A stretch of DNA of 64,000 nt from Owenia fusiformis. Its lineage: Eukaryota > Annelida > Polychaeta > Sabellida > Oweniidae. Below, in pieces: positions 24,502 to 37,700 of this stretch. Position numbers and translations under genes: made by a program. Position 1 is the first letter of the stretch, and each line of letters opens with the position of its first letter. Under the pieces are notes generated by a model, which did no database searches, was not told where the DNA came from, and saw nothing but the letters and a program-made list of their open reading frames with translations. The stretch is taken from positions 23,419,754-23,483,753 of the forward strand of contig CAIIXF020000011.1 in the NCBI GenBank assembly GCA_903813345.2. The letters run 5' to 3'.

Positions 24502-27500
24502 GTGAGTAGCTTTTTACATACGTAAACCTTTTTAGCTCACATGTTGAGATTTGCAATCACTCACTTGTCCGTCTGTCTGTCTATGCGCCCGTCCGTCAAC
24601 AATAGTGGCACGTTTTAAAACCTCCGTCGATAGGATTCCTGTTTTAAGTTAGTTCTGTTCAACATCAATACAGAAAACTCCCCTATGACTCCTGGTGCAA
24701 AAGCTCTCCTATTTTCAAAATGGCCGCCATTTTTGTCTCGCGAAACTCACGTTTGGCCCATTTATAAGCTTTACAAATAATTTCAGGTGCCCTACATTGT
24801 AAAAATCAATGCCAATGTATAGAGTAGTTGTATGAAATAATTTTGTTAAAAAATCAGCAAAAAATTATATCCATTTTTTTATTTTCAGCCATTTTAGTTA
24901 ACATTGATTTGTCCATCTGTCTCGCAAAATCCACTTTTGGACCATTTGCCTTGAAACCTCTGTCGATAGGATTCCCGTTTTAAGTTAACTTTGTTCAACA
25001 TCAATACAAAAAACTTCCCTATGACTCTTGGTTCAGACTCGCCTTTTTCAAAATGGTCGCCATTCTTGTCTCGCGAAATTCACTTGTGGCCCATTTCCTA
25101 GCTTTACAAATAATTTCAGCTGTCCTGCATTGTAAAAAGCCAGGTCACTGTAAATAGTAATTGTATGAAATAATTTTGTTACAAAAATCGGCAAAAAAAT
25201 TATATCCGTTCTTTTATTTTCAGCTATTTTAGTTAACATTGATTTGTCCAATTGTCTCGCGAAATCCTCTTTTGGACCATTTGCCTTAAAACGAATTCAG
25301 TTTTTGCCCATTTCTAGCTTTACAAATGTGTCCTGCATTGCAAAAAAAGCCATGTCACTGTATATAAAGAGTAGTTGTATGAAATAATTTTCTTACCAAT
25401 AATTGGCAAAAATTAAATCTGTTTTTTTTCAGCCATTCAACTGGACATTGATTTTTCCATCTATCTCTCAGTCAGTCCAAAATAGTGGCAAGTGGCTTGA
25501 AATAATTTTGTTACAAAAAATCAGCAAAAAACTATATCAGTTTTTTCTGTCATTTTAGCAATCATTCACTTTGAGCAACACCATGTGAGCCCAGTACCCA
25601 CGGTACTATTTTATTACATTGATCATCTCAAAAAGTCATAAAAATATGAAATATCATTTATCTCATGTAGAACAGTCAGACTATTTGAAAAGAAATTACA
25701 ACGCATAACGATACCGATTACGATATAAAAAAAGGAGTAAGAATGAGGAGGTTATAGAGAGATTTCGAAACTCATAGCATGTTTAATATTACAGTTTAAC
25801 GTATAACTTATGAGGCGTTAACCAAACCAGTCTGAACCAGTTATCTACTCCCTGAATCTGAAATGCAGTAGATCTGGGCCAAACTAACTCCAATGGAAAA
25901 ACTAAATGTATTTACTTTAATTTGCTGCTTTTTCAGTGTATCAAAACACCCATTAAAATATCAGGTTACATCCTTAATATGGTACAGAAAGTCACAATTA
26001 ATAAGTTTATTTAACAGCATTGCTGAATACTCTATTTTGATTGGCTTGAAGCTTAGGACTTTTAAATTTGAAATAATAGTATTACTGTTTTAAATGTTCT
26101 CGTACAACCTAACAAATTGATAACGTTAAAAACTAACTGCTGAATATCACCCTGTCTTATTTTCTACTACTGTGACGTATCAATGAAAGGATGAACGATT
26201 TTTTGTAAGCATCGAATTCGGTGATGTATTTATAGGAATGTTTTCTGCTTCATTATTCGTATTTTACTATATGTATTCGTAAATTATACTTCTGTACTTG
26301 TAAAATGCACATTTATGTTCGTAACTTGAGCATTTTCATTCATTGTTTGCCTGTTCTGTTCGTTAATCTATTTTGTTTCGTTAAAACGTATATGTATGTG
26401 TTTTATACTGAATTACATTCAAAAGTCCTTAAACGCATTTGTTAGTGACACATTGTTTATCCGTATACAAATAAAATGAGTTCATTTTGTACCTTTATCA
26501 TTGTTTCTACAAATATATTAATTTGATATCTAAGAACTGAATGTCGAATTTATCAATGAATAAGTTGGCATTTCTATTTTTTAATTGTCGAATTTATTTT
26601 CGTAAGAAGGTAATATGTTTTCGTAAAAGTGCACATTTATTGTTCGTAAATATTGTCATTTGTATTTGTGAATTGCACTTTTATATTCGTTTTTCATTGG
26701 TTTATTAAATTCACGTGATCATTCTCAACGAGACATGGTCAACCCATGGTCAAAGTCATCACCCCCTCCCCCACACATGTCATGTCACGTGACCTTATCC
26801 TCGAGACTTGCAGTTTATATTCGTTTATTCACATTTGTATTCGTAAACTCACATTTATATTCGTAAAGTTTCATTTTATCATTCGCTTATGTACGAATAT
26901 TCCTTTGCTTTCTGCAACAATTCATTGGTAATATGCAAGATTATTATTGGTAAAAATACATCTCTTCGATAAAATAACAGGCAATTTTGGGGAAATTTAC
27001 GAATTGTAAGCTGTAGTTGGCAAATGATAAATTGTTAGTTACAAATATTTCTAGTCCTTACAAACATAAAATGCACCCGAATTTAGTATCTGTTTGTTTA
27101 TTTGATACATCATATTTGTATTTGTAATTTGGGAATTTTATTTGTAAATGTTACATTAATATTCGTATAAGGGAATTTATTCCAAACGAATAATGAAGCA
27201 GTTATGACGCTATATTATGTTTATATAGTAATGTATATTTTGAATGTAGTCTTTGCAAATTGATGCCCGAGGATAACATGAAATAAGCAAAAAACTGTTG
27301 AGTTTGAAATTCAAAACTACACAAAATTTAGTAATTTATTTATTTTTGTCGTTAGGGCATGGTATACATTGCCTTACGACCTCGATCATAAAAAGCCAAT
27401 TGAGCATTTAGGCGATCAGCCTGGGGGGGGGGTTGGTCGGTACCAAATCAGGGGAATAATGGCCATGGTGATATTTGGGAAGGTGTACACCCCTAGAGTA

Positions 27501-30500
27501 AGAAAATATGTGATAGCATTGCAGAAGTGGCAGCTCAATGGGTGTTATCACCCATTTTTCAAAATGGCCGCCGGTGCACTTGCTACCAAATGAAAGAAGT
27601 TATATCTAAGCATACTGAGAGGCAAAATCAGTATTTTTAGGGTCTAATTCTGGGTGGTTTTAGGGGTCACTGATTCGATTTATGCCTAAATCCAAGTCAT
27701 CAAAACATTAATTCATATGAAAATCCAAGATGGCCGCCAATTTTGGTTCAAAAACAAATATGTAACTAATAATACAAGCTAAAAACGTTTCAAAATGATT
27801 TTAAAGAGTTTTAGAAGAGGTTTTCAAGTCTAAAGATTTTATTCATGTCTAAATCTAAGTCATCAAAGGATTACCTTATATGTAAATCCAAGATGGCCGC
27901 CAAAATAGGTGCCAAAATGAATATGTATCTACATGTATTGATACATGCTCAAAGAACAGATAAAGAGCAATTTTATAGATCATGAAAGGTTTAGGGGCTA
28001 ATGATTTCACTTATGCTTCATTTTAGTCTAAGTAATCAAATAATTACTTTTCATAGAAAACCAAAATGGCCGCCAATATGGGTGCCGAAACGAACAAGTA
28101 ACTATTAATATAAGCTCAAAGAATAGATAAAATGTACTTTTGTAGATCATGAAAGGGTTTGGGGATCAATGATTTTATTGTCTTAGTTTTTAAAGAATAA
28201 CTTGATGTGGAAATCCAAGATGGCTGCCAAAATGAATAAGTTACCATTAATATAAGCTCAATGAACAGTTACAAAGTGATTTTGGAGACCGTGTCTAGGT
28301 TTTAGTGGTCGAAAGTTTTAAGTCAATGGCTAGGTTTCAATGGTTGAGAACTTCAAGTGATCAAATAATTCTTTTATTTGGATATTCAGGATGGCAACCA
28401 AAATGGCTGCCAAAGTGAATAATTAACTTTGGAACATACTCATTTGGATATCAAAGATGGCCCTGATGGGATGTACCATCTCATTTGTACTCTCTTCATC
28501 AAAACGATGAACTGGTTTGTGAAAGCAGAAGAGTTCTAATATGGAGGTCTCAAAGGGAATGATGATGCAAGACATCCTTCTTGCCGAGCCTTTATGGACA
28601 TCATTAATGTTATGACCTAGTCATTCCCTGGAGCATAACGGATTTTAGGCTGCTTGGAGAAGATAGGATGTATGTAGTGCAATCCCAAAAATCTTTTCAG
28701 CTGAGTGGTATACAAATGAATACCCTTTGCATTCGTGCGACTTCGCTTCTGAAAAGAGTTTAACTAGACTCTGCGAGCAAGGTAACAAAGGAAGCTAATG
28801 TGCAATTCTTGCAATATTTTGACAAAATATTCTGATTGGTCCCAACAACAGCTTATGTGAGAACTAGAAAAGTGGATGAAAGCTATTGACCTTAGCAATG
28901 TAGGGAGTTGATACAAAGTCTTATGCTTTCAGTTTAGTGTTATTCTCCAATGACTTTTCCAATTCTGTAAATTCCATTATAACAACAGGCTGTTGAAGAG
29001 GCTGAAGAGAGGAAGCAACATCAACAGCAAGAAGGGGTGACTTGCAAAAGGTCTCCTGAGAGTAGATAGGCAAATTTGGTTCCATTAATCTAAAACAAAC
29101 ACCTCAAGCAACTCATTTAAACCTCAAGATATGAGAAAAAGAGGAATCTAATGCATGTTTCGAACTATAATTGCTCCCTCGATCATATCTAAAGCACTCT
29201 GCAATTGCCTGGTGATATAATAAAGTGCTGCGGGCCATTTCAAATGGGTTGACACCAAATGGCAAGAGATTAACATGTAAAGAGATTCCTTACAACCAGT
29301 TTTTATCCAGTTTCTGTAAAGAAAGAACAAACCCAATCCAAGTCTACAATTACACAGAAGATAATATCTCGGATGGACTGAAGAGTGCCGAGTATGAAGA
29401 CCTCATTGACAAAGTAAGGTGTAAAGGGTGGACGGTGAGACACTTTCCAGTGCATGTAGGCTTTAGAGGCTTCCAATGTTCTTCTAGGAACATCATGTTG
29501 AGAGAACTAGGTCTGCAGCCTGTGAACTTCAAAATCGCAATAAAGGAAACAGGTTAGATGGTTGAGTCATGCTCCATGTGAATGTGGTAATGACCAATCA
29601 AATCACATGTTATTCTTAACAATGGCAATGACCAATGAAATCAGGTATCATTCTTAACACCCAGAAATCTTATGAGGGTGAGCTACTGATGATGGACAAA
29701 CGACAACTGGAACGAACCTCGACCACTTGTCCTTGGAAGATACCATAATGACCATCCAACATCCTTCATTAATGCTTAAAGATATAGGTATATGTATATT
29801 TATTTTGGCAGCCAGTTTGGTGACCATTTTGGATTTTAATATGACGAAAGGTTACGATAACTTAGGTAAAGGCTAGTAAATTGAAACCACTTTCTCCTGA
29901 AACCCAGTCTCAGATATCTATAACATTTTCTATGTGCATATTAATTAATTTTTGCAGCCATTTTGGCAGCCATTTTAGATTTCTATATAAAGGTATTCTT
30001 TAATCACTTCAATTTACACATGAATGGAATCCTTAACCTCTAAAACCTTACCATGGTCTGCAAAAGCACATTTTAACTGTTTTTGAGTTTACATAAATAG
30101 TTACGTATTCATCTTGACACCCATTTTTGGTGGCCATTTTGGATTTCTATGTAAAGGAGTTCTTTGATTACTTAGATTTAGACACCAATAAAATCCCTAG
30201 CCTCTTTAAACCTTTTCATGGTCTCCAAAGTCACTTTTTAAACGTTCTTTGAGCTTATATCAATAGTGAAATATTTGTTTTGACATCCATTTTGGCGGCC
30301 ATCTTGGATTTCCAATTCTTTGATGACTTAGATTTTGACTTAAATAAAATCCTTGACCCCTAAATAGACCTCAAAATCACTGTTTTTGTCTCTCAGTATG
30401 CTTAGATATAACTTCTTTTATTTGGTAGCAAGCGCATCGGTGGCCATTTTGAAAAATTGGTGATAACACCCATTTAGTTGCCACTTCTGCAATGCTATCA

Positions 30501-31744
30501 TATAATTTCTTACTCTAGAGGTATTTACCTTGCCAAAAATCACAATGAGGCTTATTCCCCTAACTTGGTACCGATAACCTCAATTTTGGGGTGAAGCCAT
30601 CTAATATGTTCTACTCAATCCATAATAATGTATTTTGAATTTGCGGTTACGCAAAAAATTGATGGACGGTAACACGAAACTCGTTCAAATATGTATCCCC
30701 GATTCATTGTTATTAATTTTGTCATATTCATCAGTATTTGATGCTAATTTCTCTTTTGCCTCTTCATTGCTATCTTTTTGACTTTCATTGGTTTCATAAA
30801 TAAAGCAATTTTTTCCTTGCCCTATAGATGCTCAAACAAGAGCGTCTCTCGCGAGTCCTGAAAACAAATATAAGCAATTCAATATTCCATTTCTTACCCA
30901 TTATAACGATGCCATGGAAATAGGCTATCAGAACTAGCAACCATGACTTAAAAGGAGTACATGCGCGTAACCGTCCGCTAAATATCTTATGTACAACTAA
31001 TACAATACGTTACCGTACATAGAATTCATACGTAGTCGTCTAACGTTTGAAATCTTATTATTTACAATATACACCACGTTCCTGTTCTGGATCTGTCATT
31101 TTATGGCTTGTTCATACATAGTTTACTTACAGTTAATAGTTTGAGTGGCTCTGAGGCACATATACTGAGAAAACACGAGAATGGACTAAAAATTATGAAC
31201 TTTCATATCTCAGTCGGTAAGTTTACAGTTTATGCTGCTTCTAGTAAACCACCTGGCAGATTTGACCCAGTCTTTATAACCATCCATACATAGGTCACCG
31301 AATGGAACTAGTTGAAAAGGAAATCTTATCTGTGAATCTTGCCCACAGGCAAGAAAGAGGACATGCTGTCTTTCCCATCCGCCATTTTTTGTTATCGTTA
31401 CCGCAAAATTTTGCAAATCGTCTTGACGTAACCGTGAATATGAACATCAAAACATTGAAGGACCAGCATTGCAGTATTACAGGCAACACATTTTCTCAAT
31501 CAATGTGAAATTGGAGAAAAGTGACCAGATTTGTGAAAATGTGTCAACATCGAAATTCAGGTTTATTGCCCTTTTAAGCCTTGTAGTTTATAGCTCAGTT
31601 GGTAGAGCATCAGTCTTCGAATTTAAGAGTCCTGGGTTCGACTCCAGACTCCCCGTTAGGCATTTGTCTGGGTGCCCTCGGGTTATTACATTGGTGTCAG
31701 GCGTGGGATCAAAGTATTTATTTGTTGTATCATTTGCACTTGTA

Positions 31745-31776
<32 letters not shown>

Positions 31777-34700
31777 TGCTTGCGTGTTAAGTTACCCTTT
31801 GGAAAGCAGAGCTGACTACGATGGCGTGGTCCTTTCAAAGGGGGGGGGGGTAGTGTAACCTAGCAAGTTGCTACTACAGCCCAGTTGTAGTGGCTTAATC
31901 TTATAATAGTTGGTAGAGCATCAGTTTTGGATATAAGGGTTGTGGGTTCGATTCCCACACGGAGCTTAGATTTACATGTAGCATACTTTCTTACATTTCC
32001 TGTATCTGGCGTACACTATGCTCAGTATAATTAGTCATTCCCCTAGGGTGCCCTCGGGTCCTACAGTATTTGTCATTTCATCAACGATTTAATGATAAAT
32101 AAAAAGCTGTTGCTAAATATATTTCTTCATTATGATTGTATTGAATATCAATAGATAAGTGCCATCTATTTTGTCTTATGACAAACTTCGGTATAATCCT
32201 CGGGATCATATCGGTCATTTTATGTCTCTTCGGAATACCATAATCCTCGTATCTGATTACCCTGCGCGCAGAGTCTAGTCATAAACTATCCTCTGCCTAG
32301 TATAGACTATATTACAGTATAGCAGCCCCGCCTCAAAGATAGATGCCAGTGAACGCCCGGGTAATAAATCATTCCAAATTTACCACGCTGACCCTTTCTC
32401 AACCAATCAGCGAAGTGGAAGGAACCCGTGCTAAATACGTGCTCATTAATTATGCGGTGATGCCATAGGAAATGACCATATAGAAAGTCGTCCGTATTTC
32501 GATGACAAATTCTGATTGCCTCGGTGAGATCAGAGATTTATTGCAAACTGAAAGACGAAGCTCTCTTTTAAGAAGTGAAGTCGAACGAATGTAAAGGGTA
32601 GTATCTGATAAGTCTAATTCTGCGAATGTAATTTTGACCGTGAGCCTTGAACTGTGCAAGAGTTGGAGACTGATAGGAGTTTAATGGGATACATCAATGG
32701 GCAAATAAACTCATTTACTGTCATTTTTCCTTAATATTGCATCTGCTTTCATGACTATTATCTATTTGGGCTATAAAACTGCCAATTGCGTGTTTCAGAA
32801 ACATATTGAAGAAAGGTGGTAATGCTGTTGATGCTGCCATCGCTACAACCTTTTGTATGGGTGTTGTTAAACCCCAACTAACTGGGGTTGGTGGTACGTA
32901 TGATTTCAGCCAGCATCCAAACTATTGGTATATTATTGCAAGTCCATTTCTCTCTATATCACAGGCTGGTATCGAAATATTTGTCCGCTGTGACGGAGCA
33001 TGCTATTTTTCATATAAACACTAAGAATACTTCACGATTTATTTTTTAACTCATATGTTTCGTTATACCATACAAAATTACTTACTCCATGCAATGGATA
33101 TATCATTTGCGGGTAACTTTCACTTCTGTTTGAAGTCCAATTACGCTGGGAAGAAAAACTATTGAAAATGGCGCCGGAGTATCATACTTCAAAATGTACC
33201 ATTTCTTGTTTAACTTTCTAGTGGCACGATATAGTGACACGATAATATTTACACATGGTTTCAGCATAACTATGAAGGTATAAATGAGATGTTGATGTAA
33301 TTGGTCTTTTTAATTCTTTAATAAAAAATAATGTTTAATTTTTTTGTCCGCTGTAACGGAGCAGTTGCAAATGTGAACTGTGAAAATGCTCCGTCACAGC
33401 GGACAAAAAATATTCATATTTTTTATAAAAAAATTAAAAAGACCCAATGCATTAATATCTCATTAATTCATTCAGAGTTATGCTGAAAACATATGTTAAT
33501 ATTATCGTGTCACTATACCATGCCATTACAAAGTTAAAAAAGAAATGGTACATTTTAGAGTTTGATACTCTGACGCCGTTTTCAATAGATTTTACTCCTA
33601 GCGTTATTGGACTTCAAACAGAAGTGAAGGTTACACGCAAACGATATATCCATTGCATGGAGTAAGTAATTATCTTCGATATAATGAAACATATGAGTTA
33701 AAAAATAAATCGTGAAGCATTCTTAGTGTTTTTATGAAAAATAGCATGCTCCGTCACAGCGGACAAATCTTTCGATACTAGCCTGTGTATATAGGATACC
33801 TTTAAAAATATTTTTACTATTCATACTTACAGACTTAGCAAAACACTTGATATGGTCAATACTTATCATTTAGAATAGCATTTAGAAGTGTTAATTGCCC
33901 ATTTCACACAAGAAGTGATATCATAGACAATGAAATTTTATAAGCTTGCGCCCGTAAGAAGAGCTCAATATCATTTATTGGTCCTGACTTTCTCAAACCA
34001 TAACTTAAGGGCTAGCCACCACAGCTCATCCCCCTGCAGAACGACGCCCATCGTCACCCAGAATATAGGAAATCGTAACATCCTGCAATGATTACAGGAC
34101 TTTCGACATAATGTTTAATAAAGTGCTGCTACGTCTTTTTAATCTCTCTTTATTTGTATGCATCTATTTGTGAGTGGCGTAGCTTTACAGATGTTTAAAT
34201 TTACACTTCCTCAATAGGTTTGGCAACCCTTTCCTCATAGGCTTAAGTGTTAAAGCTCCTCTATGTTTGTATTTTTATCTTCATTACCTGCAATGAGAAA
34301 AACTGATAATGAAGGCAGAGATGTAGATGACTTTATTTACCTCCATTTTTTAAATTCTTTTCTCAATTACAATGGGTTGAAAATTGATGACAAATTTGAT
34401 GACTTTTTGAAAATCGGTATTTTTGTGTAAACCAAACTAACCATCTACCTTCTGTTTTTATTGTTTGAGGGCTTTGTCGGTTGATGCTATGGAGTTCAAG
34501 AAAAATGTTGTATCATCGTCAAACATTGAAATTTCAATCTCTTCAATATCGTTATTTTGTCTAATAGATATACCCAGTATTTCCGCTACTATTGTGAAAA
34601 GGTATGCCGATGGGGAACATCGTTGATTGACTCCCCTTGAAGGTTGTTTACATTGGAATGGCGATTTTCACATATCAATCAAATTTTTCATCAATTTTCG

Positions 34701-37700
34701 ACCTATTATATTGAGAAAAAATCTAGAAAATATGGAGGTATAGGAAATAAAGTCAAGTTACATCTCCTCGTGTATTATTAGTTTTTGCAGGCAATGCCAA
34801 TAAAAATACAAACATAGAGAGGCTTTAACACATAAACATATGGGCAAAAAAGTTGTCAAACTTATGGAGAGGAGTGTAATACAGAAATAGATTGCACATA
34901 CAAATCAGTGTTCAATATGCCATATTTTCACGCATCCGTGACTATCGCTCCATCAAATGAACTTTAACACTTCTTCGACGCCCAGGTGGTTTGTTCATGT
35001 TACTAAGGGACTCAAAAAGCGGCGTTGTGAAAGCAATAGATGGTAGAGAGACTGCACCGCTTCTAGCAAATAAAACGATGTTCGTTGGGAGGATGGACGA
35101 TTCGAAATTAGGTAAAAGCCAAAATTTTACTATTTGACAGGCTAATAAAACCCCATAGGAATCTCTGTAGCCTCAATCACCCAAGTGCAAGTTTCATTGA
35201 TATAAGAACAAACAAAAGTCAAAATGGAAAGTGTATGGGAAATGTAAATTAAAAGATAAAGAAATATGAAGGAACATGAACATATTTCTTTAGGACAATA
35301 GACGAAATGCTAATTAAACAGGCAATGTGCCTATTTTTGAAGGCAAGGGGACAAAATATTATTTGAGACATGTTACCCACACACTCAATCAAATATGATG
35401 AAAACTTTAATTTGGGTCAATACTGGAGTGAAAAAATCACTTGCATAGAAAACAGCATTTGAATTTCAGAGATCAAAACAAGTAAATTGCCATTTTTCAC
35501 TTTAGTGTATGTTTTAAATAACTCTTGGATTAAAAGATGGCGTATGGTTGAAATTCCTATCAAAAATGAATGGATAATTAATGCAAACAACAATACCATC
35601 TTTCAATGGCATTGCTAAAAACTTGAAATATATAAATTGATAGATCGAAAATATTTTTTCATGATCTAGTGTCAACTCTGATGTGATCTGTTTGAGGTCT
35701 TTTTGGTGTCAAATAAAAGATCAGGTAATTAATAATCCATTGGAAATACTATGAAGATCAAAACTGAGACTTCATTTACGCATTTTGTTCCTTTAAGTCA
35801 CCTGACATGTACATGGCTTATTGCCATTTATCCATTGCAACTAATGTTTCATCAATAATGTTAAGGTAGGAGAAGGACGTAAAAGTCAATAAGAATATGT
35901 TTGAATCACTTCATTTCAGGTCCATTGTCGATAGCAGTACCAAGCCTTGTACGAGGGCTATGGACAGCATTTACAAAGTTCGGATCTGAGCAAGTGAAAT
36001 GGTTTGACCTCCTGACACCGTCCATAAAACTATGCAAAGAAGGTATCGTCGTTACAGACGAATTGGAAAAAGATATAGGATTTGTCATTGAATTGATTCA
36101 AAATGCTAGAAAAGAATATCCACAGGTGTAAGTGAATAAAAATATCCTTCAAAGAAGTACGTACTTGATGACTTTAGATCTTTACTACATTCAACTATGT
36201 GCAACTCATTCAAAATAACATTGATATGTAAAATGCTCACTTTAATTACAAAATAGCAATGCATGTTAAAAATAGTTCACGTGTGACATGTTTACGAGTG
36301 TGCATATGATTTCTAAGGTACATTTTGAATATACAACATGATTGGAGTGAATATTTCACAGTTGGCCACGAACGAAATATGTTCCGAGTCTTGGTCGTTA
36401 TGTTGTCATTTCCTGTTCATTTATTGTGTTCATATAATACCATAATATAAGGTGATCATTTGAAAAATATTAATTTGCTATAAAGGATTTACTACACCTT
36501 GGCGTTGCCGTTATCTAGTGAACATACGCATAAATGGTTCTTTTAGTCTTTGTCAATGCGCATGTTTTTTCTTTATTGTTAGAGCACCTTTTCATAACAA
36601 AGCTGAAGGAAGACCTTATAAAGCAAGAGACATAATGTTTAGACCAAAATATGGAGCAACTTTACAGCAAATAGCTACTGACCCATTAAGCTTGGATAGA
36701 ACAATTGCAAACGAAATCCAGAAAATGGGTATTTAGTATGAATTTTATAAGAATATTCAATTCTATTGAGATGAATACCTGCGCATCACTCACAAGCATT
36801 ATTGCCCAAACTCCTGGGTCCAAGGTAGAGGTGTCAAGTATTAACCGGTTAACCGGTTAACCGCCGATAATGCCTTGAACGGTCTGTGTTTTTATGGGCG
36901 GTTAGTTGACCGTGTATAATTCTGTTATTTTCCGCGCTTATTTTGCATGCTAATCCGTTTGGTTTTATGGTGTCAGTTTCACGTAAGCTACTCATACATG
37001 TCATAAGTCCGATAACTCCTTACAAACATCCAATCAGCAACTTTAATCCCTGCCACATTGCTTTCCCGCGCTTACGTACATAGAATAGAGTAAAGCTTGA
37101 CGAACGTAAAAAATAAACGCCGATATATCATTTTTCCAATTTTTTTCAACTTTCAAGATCGAAGATGAAGATTTCATTTGAAATTATCAGTTCAAATTTC
37201 CCGCCGGTTAACCTACTTTAACCGGTAAAAAAACCCAGTTAACCGGTTAATGCTCAAGCGGTTAATTGACACCAATAGTCCAAGGGGAGTATTGAACCTG
37301 TGAAATATGTACAGGTATTCACTAGAAAGTGAATTAAATATTCCTCAGTCACATGCCTAATCAGGGAATATCTCCAAGTCACGTGTAGGACATAAATCAA
37401 TCAGAGAGTGAAGAATATTCCAGTGATATAATGAAGTATAATATCAAAAGGGAATAATGTATATATAGCAAATTAATTAAATTGTTCTGGTTATTGAGAC
37501 ACAAACGTTCTTACCTTTATCAATAATTTCTTCCTATATCTTTCAAGGTGGAATTATAACAGAGCAAGATTTGAAAAGCTACAATGCCATTGTAAAAGAT
37601 CCATTGGTGACACATCTCGAAAATGGAGATCTCAGTGTGTATGGTATCCCTCCACCATCAAGTAGTGCCGTCTTGCAATATATACTGAATATTTTAGATG

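Noticed and set aside
27540-30340. CRISPR-like array from regularly spaced repeats
   Set aside because: Units are about 160 bp, imperfect and inverted between the arms, in an animal intron; this is a fold-back transposon.
31591-31660. tRNA gene
   Set aside because: Box A and box B are present, but the acceptor and anticodon stems do not pair and a SINE body with a microsatellite tail follows; a second similar copy is adjacent.
31599-31858. Frames ending in a Cys-Val-Arg-Ala repeat
   Set aside because: Translation of the SINE head and its TG/CGTG microsatellite.
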